Both the position numbers and the translations under genes were made by a program. A DNA stretch of 64,000 nucleotides from Agelas oroides (lineage: Eukaryota; Porifera; Demospongiae; Agelasida; Agelasidae): assembly GCA_949130485.1 (NCBI GenBank), contig OX422191.1, forward strand, positions 5,953,754 through 6,017,753, in the 5' to 3' direction. The notes below the pieces were generated by a model. The model saw only the letters and a list, made by a program, of their open reading frames with translations, was not told the DNA's origin and made no database searches. Below, piece by piece: positions 1 through 12,700 of the stretch (position 1 is its first letter; each line of letters starts with the position of its first letter).

Positions 1-464
1 GAGCACTCAATAGGAATGTTGTCACGAGTCTCCAGGGAAGATAAAATGCGAGCACGCAGCCTTCCATGTGTTTCTGTGCAAAGTCTTCAAAGACTTGCAC
101 CATGGTTACAAGCTCATTCATGGGGTTCAAGCCCTATTTTTTTTCGTGTGTTTTTTTTGTTTGAACTTCAGATTGTTGCAGTCTGTATCGAGAAAAAGAC
201 CGTCCTTCCTGTAGGGACAACCGGAGACTAAATGGAATAGCTGGATTGGAAGTCGACACAAGGCACTGGCTACGCATGTAAGTGCGCATGTATGAGCAGA
301 ATTGTCATGTGACCAGTATTACAAAATTGTCATATGGGTAGAAATTGGCGTCTGTGATTGCCTGAGAAACAATGATATTATTATGGGCTTATGTATGTAA
401 ATATGCCAATAAGCCTCCCACTGTAATGCCCACATACAGATGACTGCAAGCTATCTTGACCTAC
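1..464 (-). other. Intron 5 of reductase copy A
   Basis: Between the donor of exon 5 and the left edge nothing recognisable is present. A 71-codon frame at 16-231 has no support. Confidence 0.5.
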
Positions 465-3400
465 CAGGAAGCAGCTCTGTGGGGTAGAAGATCACTCCAT
501 CTGCCTTGAAATTGTGTGTTCCGCCCTCCACATATGCTCGGGAGCAGGAACCTTGAGGAGGTTGCTTCACTAACCCCAGCTGAGTGGCTAGTTTAGAGGT
601 AGCACCATCTGCACATACAAGTACACGGCCCTATAGGAATAGAGAGAGGGAAAACTGTGAAAAGCTGAACTCTCTTTTCTGGACCATCCAGACCTTCAGG
701 AAAAAAAAGGCTTGGTATATTGCTGGTATACTGAGCTGTCTACTTCTGGCCACTTCTGTCAATTTCCAGTATGCAGCAATTCAGTAACTCAGTTTCAGGC
801 CATGAGCTCTTGTAGTAACATGTTCATCACAATTTTGTCAATGCAAAAAATATGCGGGAGTCAGTAAAACGTTATTCCGTATTCCATGTTTTACTGACTC
901 CCCAAATATGCCACTGCTCCTGCCAAAATTGGAAAATAGGTATGCTTCAGATTAGTGGATTTTGTAGGTGTTGGATAATCATTCCATCTCTCTTCACTGA
1001 CACAGTGAACCTTGCTGTGGTATTCTGCAGTTCTCTTTCACACTAGTGCATCCACATCAGCTTTCCAAATCTCACAATATATGTGGTAGCCACAAAAACT
1101 AAAATTTTTACCCCCTGACCTCATAAGTGGTTTCAGAATCTTCAAGGAACACCTTCCAGAGCCCTTCTTCTTTGTTGAAGGTGGCATCTTTCACAGTACA
1201 GTTCTCATGCAGCTCAGCCCCTGCCCTGCAGAAATTATGACACTTCACATCGACTAGATATCTTGAGACTTTCACCTCAAAGTCTGCAGAGAAAAACCTT
1301 CCGTACGCTGGTCATCCATATTGGCTGTGAACTAGTACTTCATATCAATGTAACAGCTACTAAAATAAACACCCTTGTGTGGCTAATGGATTGTGGGAGG
1401 CACTTGTGGAATTATGAGAAGAATTAAGCCCTTGCATGTCTGAGGTAATGGCATGAGACTGTCTGAGGACGTTCACTCTTCATGAAATATTTAAATGCGC
1501 TCATTTAAAATTTACGGTATATGGCCGCAAGTAAGCAAGCAAGCAAACCTACACATGCACGTGCGTAATGCAGTCATGCTAGTGTGGGGCTCGCTCAGGC
1601 TCGCCCCAATGACTAATGATTAAGAGAACATACAGCCTCTTCATAAATTGTTTCACGCATTATGCTCTGGATTTTAAGAATTATGCTCATATGCTCAAGG
1701 CTAATAATTATGCTCCAAATTATGCCGGCATAATGTATGCATCCCTAGCTTACAGCAAATGTTACGTTCATATGTGTGAGTATAGCGTACCTTGCTATTT
1801 ATGATTGATAAACTGATGTCTGGCTCCTCCCTTGAGAGTGCTGCAGGTTTACCTTGGCTCAAACATTTTGAGTTCAGTACTACCTAGCTAAAAGGTTTGT
1901 TAGTGCAGTAAATTACTGTGGGAGTAAATATTATGTCAGTCCTTAAAATGAAAAAGAGCTATTAGACATAAAATAAATCTCTGGCTAGCATGGCATGCAT
2001 TCAAATTCCTCTGAGAATGTGTGAAAAAGCCCAAAAATAATGTGCAATGTTATCTATCTGTGACTTTCCCGTCTGGGCAGCGGCTAAATGTGTGTGATGG
2101 GTGGGTGGACATACATTTCAGTGAAATATTATTGAAGAGCCATAACATTCATTTCCCATGGTGCATGTTTTGGAGATTATGATATAGTGGTATACAATAT
2201 GCACTTTACATTCCTGGCATGCATTAGGAGATGAGACCAATTAAGCTGCAGTTGCAATTGCAGGCTTACCTAGTAGCAGCTCGGGCAATGGCCTCATCTA
2301 AATGGATCCTTTTGCAGGCCATGGCTGCTGGGATCTCTCCTAGGATTTCCTTGGTCCGACCAACATAGCTGAGACCTCCAGGACTGCACAAACCACCAGA
2401 ATCAGCCTGGTAGAAAATTAAATGATTGCCTCAATACTCTGAAGTGCAAAGTCCCATTCCCACCCGACTACTAAATTGTTACAAAGGCACAATCTGTCCA
2501 CACACCAGTACAGTGAATATGTATCACACTACGTCAGCTTTGGGGAAGAAGTAGCTACAGAAGTAACTTGGCTCATGTCTGCCACCAAGTAGTACCTGGT
2601 AGACAATAAGGAGAGTGGTAGTGGCTCTAAGTTACCATGCCAACCACAGTAGTTGTGACCCTTGTGATAGCGTGATACCCTGTGAGCAGAGAATTCGCTG
2701 AGTTTCCTTGATGATATTCTTGTGGTATGCTGGTGGTATGCTCGTGTGATCTATGGGCATGTTCAAGAAAAACTTGTGGCATGTATGTATGTACACCAGC
2801 AGAAATCAATAGTTTTTACACAATGGCTGTGCATATACTACCACACACATGCATGGGGAGGACTTTCTGGTGATTGGGAAGTTGCATACATAAAGAAATA
2901 TGAACTCTTGAAAATTTGGTGGGATGAATCCGACTGGTTGGTATATTTAAATTTATACCTATGCATGCATGTGTTTGTGCAATAATGTGGCAAATTTTAA
3001 TCGACTAAGCAGCATTTACTACAACGATTAAAGTGACCATCATTCACCAAGCTTAGATATCCCACAGCAAATGTTGAGCAGCTGAAGGCAGTTTTTAAAA
3101 AAGTCTTTGTTTTCAGGAAATAGTAAGGTGGTGGGTTTTTGCTGTGATCCATGGATACACCTCTAGCACATATTTCAGTATATGAACTCTAAGTCTTAGA
3201 ATTGCACATTAACTATGCAATTAGCCTCGTACCCAGGCCACGTGGGAGAAGGGAAAAAAGTGGCCTGGTATCCACTGTTTGCGCATGCGTGAACGACTCT
3301 GGAAATCTTCCACGAACGAGTCCGATTATGGACAAGTTACACGTGTTTGTTATGTGGAGAAATAACCAAACTAGATATACGGCTTGCAGTGTGGCAGCTG

Positions 3401-6400
3401 TGTTTAATACGCGGCGATGGCTTCCATTATCAGAGACACAAGGGGTGACACGACAAGGAGTACGCTACAACCACCGCCGGTTCCACCGTCACTGTGCTTG
3501 TAGTTGAAAACAAACGGCAGAGTCTTGTAGCAGATGGACATACAAATCCCGTGGGTAGCCACAGGAACACGTCTTTACCATCGTAGATACATTTGATCGC
3601 ATCCAGCTGCTCTGCTTTCAATGTGAAATCTCCCTTTCCAATACAACAAAGAGCGAACTTGAGCGCTTTGTCAAAGTACCTGCCATGTTCGCGGGATAAG
3701 CTTGAGACGGACGTGCTTCGGAGCTATATGCCAGTATACGGTAAAGATTAACGGTTCGTAAACGATGGTATACGATACCCCATGAAATCATGGGGTTTTT
3801 CGCGCATGCGCAAACAGTGGATACCAGGCCACTTTTCCCTCCTCCCACGTGGCCTGGGTACGAGGCTACTATGTGATGTGCTAGGAAGCATAACAGACTG
3901 CATACCACATATGCTTTATTCTCCCGGAGTAGCTGCTCATAGAGTCCCATCTCATGGAGAATCTGAACAGCAATCCTACACACCGCATCCCCACAGTACT
4001 TGTCTCGAGGGAAAGTTTTCTTTTCCAGCAGTAAGACTTTCCTCCCTAGCTTGCCTAGGTAGTAGCCCAGTGTAGCCCCGGAAGGCCCTGCACCCACCAC
4101 GATGACATCATAGTGATCCCGGTCAGTGCCCTAAGGTCATGTTAGGTGGAAGGTCAACATGCACTGAAGCTCAAATGAAGCACATGGAATTCTTCCATGC
4201 AGAGGTCAGTGCTCTGAAGCAAACACGAAAGGTTAACAGTGAAGGAGCACACAAGACTGTTGTTTAGTGCTTACCAACACCCTAAATTGAATCAGTTTTG
4301 CATAATTTTTGTTTTTAGTATGCAACAAATTAATAGTTAGTCAATTACCACCAAAGACATTGCATTATCTTGAATCTATAGGTCAGTGAGAACATGCTGG
4401 TATAAGTCTCCTGTTTGTATTCAGTGTGGTTCTTCAGATACATTTTCTTTTCACATTTCCTTTCACAACAGTGGATTTTAAAATTAACTTTGGACATTAT
4501 CTTACAATGTAAATGGTGCACAAATGACACTAAAAGTCCTAATGGGTGTCATGTAACGATGCCATTTTTCATTCTCAAGACTACTATTACTTGCAAGCTC
4601 TAATCTGGGCCATGGTGGCCACAGTTATGTGATGTATGGTGTCTCTAGTGTAGTTAGCTTTGACCTCAAACAAGGCATTGGTCAGGTGATATACATGTAA
4701 TGGTCATGCTTGGAGACACACTGATAAAATCTGATATGAATATCACCTGACCAATACCTTGCTTGAGGTCAAAGACAACAAATTGCAATGCCTTCACTTC
4801 ACTGCAATCAGGCGGATCTAGTCAAGAAGAAAGGGTGGGCCCGGAAGGAATGAAATTGAAGAAGCATCTTAGTTCTTGTGTGTCAAGTCAACCAAGCTTT
4901 CAATGAGGATTTTTAAAAGTTGGTTGACTTGCTATGGTGCACTGTGCGCAGAATAGTATATTAGTGTGGGCTCACTCACTGCACTAAAGATATTTTACGA
5001 CCATCTACTCCAAAAATGGTGGAACCACACAATTTACGCATGTGTACAAATCATGGGTGAGTGATCCTCATGCTATGAAGATGTTTACCATATACATGCA
5101 AGCATTTCATATGCTGTAGTCTGGCTTCACGAGGCTACAGTATCCAGGGGAATACTATCAAGACGCAGTCTAGTCTCATCCCCAGACCCATGTTTCAGTG
5201 TATGTGTCCTGTGGCCCCGTCAAAATGATAAAAGTGAAAAGACATATAATGTTATGCTGTTTTTAAGTAATAGTTATATCATGTCTACGAGGAATGTATC
5301 CAGTTTAAATTGCGATGCCTGTAGGCGTGTAAGTGTTTTGTGTCATCGGTTGCTAAGCAAATGACGTCTACACGGTTGTTGCCAAGCGTGACATCATGCA
5401 AATGTGTTTTGTTGGCTTCTCAGTTCAAATCGAGTACTTTCTGCCATGCCGTTCAGCTTTCAGCGATGATGAATTTTGTCATCCTAAATCGAAGAACGCA
5501 AGCAAGAATAAAGAACTGTAAGTTTTTTGGCCCAAACGAGGCAAAACAACTTTTTTACGCAGCTCACATGCATGTACACGTGACTTCCTAAGTTGGGTGT
5601 TGACAATGTTGCATGTAGTTCAATTGTATTGGAAGCATTGCTGCTCTCTGTGCGAGGCTGTAGTTGTTCGAAAGTCAGATATATACCGCCACCAACAAAT
5701 TTGCTTATGCCTCGATTGAGCGCTGTACGGGGAGTACACAAGCCGCTTTTTTTTTGTCTTACTGCTTCGTGCATAGATTACGTGTCATATAGCTATGCTT
5801 CATATATCCTGGACTGTCCATGTACAAGCAATGTTGAGTTAATTGTACCATCCACACCCAGTTAAAGCATGCTTCACACCTGTTAAAAGCACTCTTCACA
5901 CCTATTTAACCAATTATACGCGAGATTAAATGGAATGCAATTAGCCTCAAAGGCGGAAATAGTTTCACTTCACGTGATGTCAATTTTTAAAAAGCTTTTT
6001 TCCAAGAAATAAAGCTTCAGGGAAGTCAAACGAAGCTCTACAGAGTGAAATATGGGACAGACAAAGGCTTTCCAGGGGTAATTACTCTGAACCTAGGTAT
6101 GTTTTCTGAAGTTATATGTAACTGGTTTACGGACGATGCTTACCTACCGCTTGTTGTGTATACCGTCTTTGGCTTTGCTCGTGATCAACAAGGCACAGCT
6201 CTAGATCTGTCTTGATATTTATGAAGCCCAAGAGATGCTGTACCTCCGTAGTCAGCGCTGTGCCTCTGCTTATTGGCGTCCAGAAAAAAATATGGCTAAT
6301 AAGTCGTTTTCTCAATCAGGAGATCGACAACCACCCGGGCTGTTATCGCTCACTATGCTCCGCCTCTTGAGGGTTTCTGGACCAACCCAGTTGTAATAGT

Positions 6401-9400
6401 AGGGGAAGCCCCAAGCTTATCATAGACCGGATAAAAAGCTTATAGCTATTCGCCGTGGGCAGTGATAACGCTTACCTGTGTCCGTGACGCCATTTGGCGT
6501 CTATCGCGTTTCGTGACATACATGCGTATGATGCCAATTGGCGTCTATCGCATATAATCGGTTAAAGCACGGTTCTCAGGCAAGGCGGGATCTTGCTTCC
6601 TTAAAGTGTGTGCGGCTTCTTTGATCCGCCCACGCAAGGTGACACAAAGTTGAGTTTAAGCAGCATAGAAGCTCACTAGCCTGGTTCCCCAGTCTCCGCC
6701 CAGCTTTCCATCGCTTGCAGTCCAAAAAAGTGGTAGAGGGACTGGAATACTTTATCACGTGAGTGACATAGACGGTAGAGCGAAGGTACTAGGTAGAGAA
6801 TTGAGCTTAGGTGAATCATCGATGTGCCCATGCACATAGTTGTGTAATCGACAGTACACATAGCCATGCTTTAGTAGGAGCCAGTTCTGGCAGGTTTTTC
6901 AAACAATAAGCGCAGAGAAGCTTAGGAAAGGGCTGCCTTGGTATTTAATAGTGTCTTGAAAGCCATTCTCTGGGGTGTGCAATGGTCAGTTTGCCAGGTA
7001 AGCAAGTAAGTTTGCGTGATTTTGGAATGAATGCAGTGTGTGTAGATATGGCTCTAACATGTCACCTAGTCGGTTAGTGCCCTGGCTAAATCCCTTTTTT
7101 AGTTTCTGTATCTTCATGTTTTTGTTGACAGACTTCTATGTGTATAAATATACCAGGAAGTAGGCAACTCCCAGATGTTATCTGAGAGTAGCCTGGGAAC
7201 GAGGCTAACCTGGCAACACTTCAGTATGATCACCATCGGTCCTAGAGCTCTTACTTGTCATACACAGTTCATGTGTAAGGAAAGAAAGTGCTCATCGACC
7301 AATGTCATGGAAAAAAAACCTTTGCTGGAGTAGTAGGCAAAATGGCACTAAGTTGTTAGTAGGCAAAATGGCACTAAGTCGTTAGTAAGCAAAATGGCAC
7401 TAACTTGTTCAAGTGACTTTTGAAGCTTCACTATGAAATGGTACTAATGGATTTTACTTGATGTATCTTGTGCAAAAATGCCTGTTTTATAGCTGTCAAG
7501 AGACTATATTAGCTGGGGGGCAAAGTTATTAGCGGAAGTAGAGAACATGGCTGGCCTGCAGTTCTAGGGGGGTCTGGGGGCATTCTGGTGCATTCTGAGG
7601 CGTACAGAGAAACACACAGAGCTTCTTGAGAGGAGGGTCATCACCGTACTCCTCATCGCTTGCGGAACTGGAAACCATCTCCATCTGCCAGGGCCTATAC
7701 CGAGCGCATGCACACATAGCCGACTGGTCATGTAATAGTACGCATTATTAGAGATTTGAAAGCCACTGCCTAGTCAGCACTTGGCAGTCAACTGTCCAGC
7801 AAGCTTAGACCCAATCAATACACAGTACAGCGTGTGGATCGCTTTCAGTATTGCGCACGGGAACGCATACTGGAAGCGATCCGTGACGCTGGGGTTGGTG
7901 GGTCTGGCTTGCGACAGTAGTGAACAGTAACACAGCCAACGGTAAGCACGGTCAGAAAGTGCGGAATCAATTAAGTCAAGTTCTCTGGGGGGGCAGTTGC
8001 CCCCCCTGCCCCTATGCTAGGTACGGCACTGGTTGCACAATATCATAGAAGAATAATCGATAGTTTGAAGTGATTTTTCACAAGGAAATTTAGCAAGTGC
8101 CAGCGCAAGTGAGTATTTACCTTTAGTAGAGTACTAAAATAGCTGGACCACTTTTTTGGATGTATATTCAAGGTATGTTTATATATAACCCCCACATAAA
8201 ATTAAAAATCACATGTTTTGGCACATAACCTTCTGTTTGTTATATATATACAAGACTTAAAAAAACATTAAAAGATGTAGGGATGGCATGCCAAAAAGTA
8301 TGCAAACAAGGTAGGGATAATGCATGAAAGCAAAGGTCAACATATTGGCAAAGCCCCATCCCTACATCTTTTTCACACTGCAGTTAGACAGTGCATGGGG
8401 GTCTTCCTAAAACGTACCACAAGTACACCCCAACCTTTCATGGCTGTAGCCTCGTTCTCAGGCCACTTCCTACCTCCTCCCACATGGCCTGGGAACGAGG
8501 CTACAAGTTTCTTGTTCTCAAACCACTTCCTAACTCCTCCCACATGGACTGGGAACGAGGCTACAAGTTCACCAACCTTTCTGCTGTAGCCTCGTTCTCA
8601 GGCCACTTCCTACCTCCTCCCACATGGCCTGGGAATGAGGCTAGTATGATCCAGCATTATGTCTTGTAGCCGTCGTAGGTACCTATCAGATAGCTACTAA
8701 GTAGCTTTACTGCCATCATACTACTTGTAGTGACAGTGGCACCCTTTCTGATACAACCTAGACACTGAGCTTGAGTGGGCTGCAGACTAGTCATAGTGTA
8801 AACTCAAGTACTCATGCTAACTGCATGGATGGGTACAGATTCAGCTCTCAAGCACGCTGTCTAACTGCAGTGTGAAAAAGATGTAGGGATGGGGCTTTGC
8901 CAATATGTTGACCTTTGCTTTCATGTGTTATCCCTACCTTGTTTGCATACTTTTTGGCATGCCATCCCTACATCTTTTCACATTTTTAATGTTTTTTTAA
9001 GTCTTGTTTCTGTACTTTTTTGAGGTTAATCTCAGTTACAGTTAGACCTAAGCCTAAGAAGAATATTTCAAGTGTAACCACAACACCAGAACTTGAAAAG
9101 GCGTTGACAGTTTAGTAGTAGTTCCAGGCATGTAATAATAATGTGTAATATAGCCAGCTAGAACCTGATGAAGGGCCAACCGCTCTCCCTACCAAACTGT
9201 GTGAAACCAATTTCATGTTCAGTTGTCAGCACAGAAAACTATCATACTGACAACTGACCATCCTAGCTTTACAGTTCACTAAAGCTGTGAGTAGGCTATT
9301 TTTAGTGTAGCTACAAGTAGGTAGCGCCTTACCTACGTGGTGTTCATAAGCCTTGCCCAAAGCCGCGTGGGGAAAAGACTGTGCCAGCCATGCGTACTGC

Positions 9401-9697
9401 CCGCTGGCCATTTCGCCTGTGTACTAGTCTCGCTTCCAGACCAATGACTGTGGTCTTTGGTCTGGGAACGAGACTTCGTGTGCGCATGCGTACAAAATTA
9501 TAAAATGACGTCCTAAGCAACGGACAGCAGCCTCAGAGTGTTGTGAATGGCTTTTGTTGACCAGGGTGAATTTGAAGCTATGAAGACGCTGAGTGGTTGG
9601 GAAGCTGCGCGCTGTGATGAGCATCCGTTTCGTGCTAAAATCATGGTGAGTGCTTGAACCGTTTTTAAGTTATTGTTGTTTGAACAAAAGTCGTAAC

Positions 9698-9734
<37 letters not shown>

Positions 9735-12700
9735 AGACGAAAAATGGCACTTTTGCTATCGCATACTTTTGTGTTTAGCTGTCTTCCGCGTGGCTTTTGG
9801 TCACTTGTATGAGTCTTGCTGATCACAAAGGCACTCAAAGAGGAAGCCTGGGCGCTTAAATAAGCTTTTAGCGTGTTTGTGGTGAAGTTATATGGCTTTT
9901 GCTTAAGTATTGCATATATTGCGCGTCGGCGCCATCCCTACATAGAGAGTCTACCGACTCTCTGATTAGGTAACTGTAGTTTACCTGGCTCAAGTTTTTT
10001 CCCTTGGGTCCCCTAACTAATGTACAAGTAACTGAGCTTCAGCAGGCCGTCTACAATCACTGGACTGGACTAGTGGACTGGACTGGTGGACTAGACTGGT
10101 GGACTGACACTAAAAATCGCTTTCTAACGAGACTCACTCGCCTATGGAGTTGTGTGGAACCCTGCAGCCTTCTCTGTAGCTATACTGTGGTCCTGGAGCA
10201 TGTGTGGAGCAAATAATGTACTAGGCCTTCAGTATAGTGAAGGTGTAGCTACCCAGCATGTAATGGATTTCTCATCCCATATGTTATAGTGCTAAACAAC
10301 CTGACTTCAGTCATCATAACACCATATTATATGAATGAATGAATTTTAATGACGTTTTAGGCCGGGGAAGCCATTTGTCAACCAAAAGACTAAAGAAACT
10401 ATGTGACATACTACTATAGTAATAATAGCACACTACAGCTACACTATAATGCTCTAGCCTCGTTCCCAGGCACTCACTCGAAAAATCCAATTTTTCGAGC
10501 AATGTTCAAGTGTATATTAGTGAGCAATTCATTCAATACCCAATACAATGTTTGTTCCTTTCTTTTTACAAGCCAAGCCTCCTCTACACTGCTTATCTCT
10601 GTTCCCAGGGGATAAAGTGGAAAACAACATAGGGTGCTGCTCCATCAAATCTTTTACATGCAACTTTTGCTTCCCCCCCTCCCTTTGACAACTTTGAAGC
10701 CCAGGTTATGCACTGGCTATTGTCATGGAATATTAGCTTGGCATTCAATCACTCTGTGCATAAAAGGTTGCATCATACAGGCCTACAGGCTAGTGGGTCT
10801 TGTTAGAAACCATAAAAATGATTTTTAGTGTTAGTCCACCAGTCCAGTCCACCAGTCCAGCCCACTAGTCCAGTCCAGTGATTGTAGACGGCCACTTCAG
10901 CATGCAGCTCGCTCGGGCTGGTTCCACTCACGGAAGGCCGTCTACAATCACTGGACTGGACTGGTGGACTGGACTAGTGGACTGGACTGGTGGACTGACA
11001 TTAAAAATCATTTTTATGCTTCCTAATGAGACTCACTCACCTGTAGGGTTGCATGATGCATAATATTATCCCCAAAACAGCTTTCAGACTGACAATTTTT
11101 GATGGCAATAACCACTCCATAACCTGGGCTTCATTTTCAAAAATTGTCAGGGTAGGGGAGGAGCAAAAGTAAACTAACGGTTAGTTAAAGATTTGAGGAA
11201 GCAACATGCTATGTTGTTGGTCCTCACAGGACAACTGACATTTGGTAGTCTAGATGATGCTTGTACAAAGGAACAAGTATTGCACTGAGCATGCAATCAG
11301 ATTGCTCATTGTATATATACACTTGTGTCACCTTGCGTGGGCGGATCAAAGAAGCCGCACGCACTTTAAGGAAGCAAGATCCCGCCTTGCCTAAGAACCA
11401 TGCTTTAACCAGGTGTGAAGGTGCTTTAACCAGGTGTGAAGGTGCTTTAACCAGGTGTGAAGAGTGCTTTAACTGGGTGTGAAAAGTACAATTAACCCAG
11501 CATTGCTTGTACATGGACAGTACAGTATATATGAAACATAGCTATATGACACGGAATGCATGCACGAAGCAGCAAGACAAAAAGAAAAAAGCAGCTTGCG
11601 TACTCCTAGAACAGCGCTCAATCGAGGCATATTCAAATTTGTTCATAGCGCTACACAGCGGACTTTCGAACACTTTTTCGTTTCAACTACTCTTTTCTAA
11701 GCCTCGCAGAGAAAGCAGCAACGCTTTAAATATGCTAGAACTGCACACATTATTACGCCCAACCTAGCTACTCACGCTTACATGCGATGAGCTGCGTAAA
11801 AAAAGTGATTTTACCTCGTTTGGGCCATAAAACTTACAGTTCTTTATTCCTGCTTGCGTTCTTCGATTTACGATGGCAGAATTTGTCATCGCTGAAAGCT
11901 GAACGGCCTAGCAGTGAGTAAATAACGCTACAGATTCAGCCATGGCAGCAACGCTCGATTTGAATTGAGAAGCCAGCTAAACACATTTGCATGACGTCAC
12001 GCTTGGCAACAACCGTGTTTGACGTCATTTGCTTAGCAACCGGTGACACAAAACACTTATATCACGCCTACTCGGGATGTATCCGGTTTAAATCGCTCGT
12101 AGACGTGATATAAGTATTACTTAAGTGTTACAATGTACAGTATGGTGTAATGATCTGAGCCTCATACCCAGGCTCTTAGTAGGCGGGGAGAAAAAGAGCC
12201 TGGTATCCACTGTTCGCACATGCGCGTAATTATCCACTGCTGAGCACGTGTTCAGGCAATAGTGGGAGGGGAACACGTAATACATATCCACGTGATTGAT
12301 AGTGTGACGTATAATTTAGCAAGTATACTAGTACAGTACCGTTCAGCGAAGAGTGAAACAACTACAACAGCTACACTACAACTAGCGCTACACCGCCCTG
12401 ACTCGCTATAAGTTCTTGCTAACTAACAGTCTATGACAAACGGCAACACTTCGTATCACACAGACTTACCAGCAGTAGTCGTATGAACACGTCTTTCCCC
12501 TAGCAAACGTCCAAACTGGAAGCTACCTGTGCTTTCTTGAGACTCATATCAGAAGTACCTAGCCGTCGGAGGGAGCTGGAGGGTGCAGAAGAACGAACAA
12601 CCGAAACACTTCCATCGTTGGTCAGAAAATTTGTGGACGATGTAGCGGTAAGTATACGTTATGAGGTCATGGTTTTACGGATATAACACAATAGTTTCCG

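Noticed and set aside
3618..4100. 160-codon frame extending reductase exon 2 toward lower coordinates
   Set aside because: The part below 3906 is intron read-through into element E1; copy B and the GT donor fix the exon end at 3906.
9165..9220. ctgatgaagggcc...gaaacc as a hammerhead ribozyme
   Set aside because: The bases between ctgatga and gaaa do not form the required stem.
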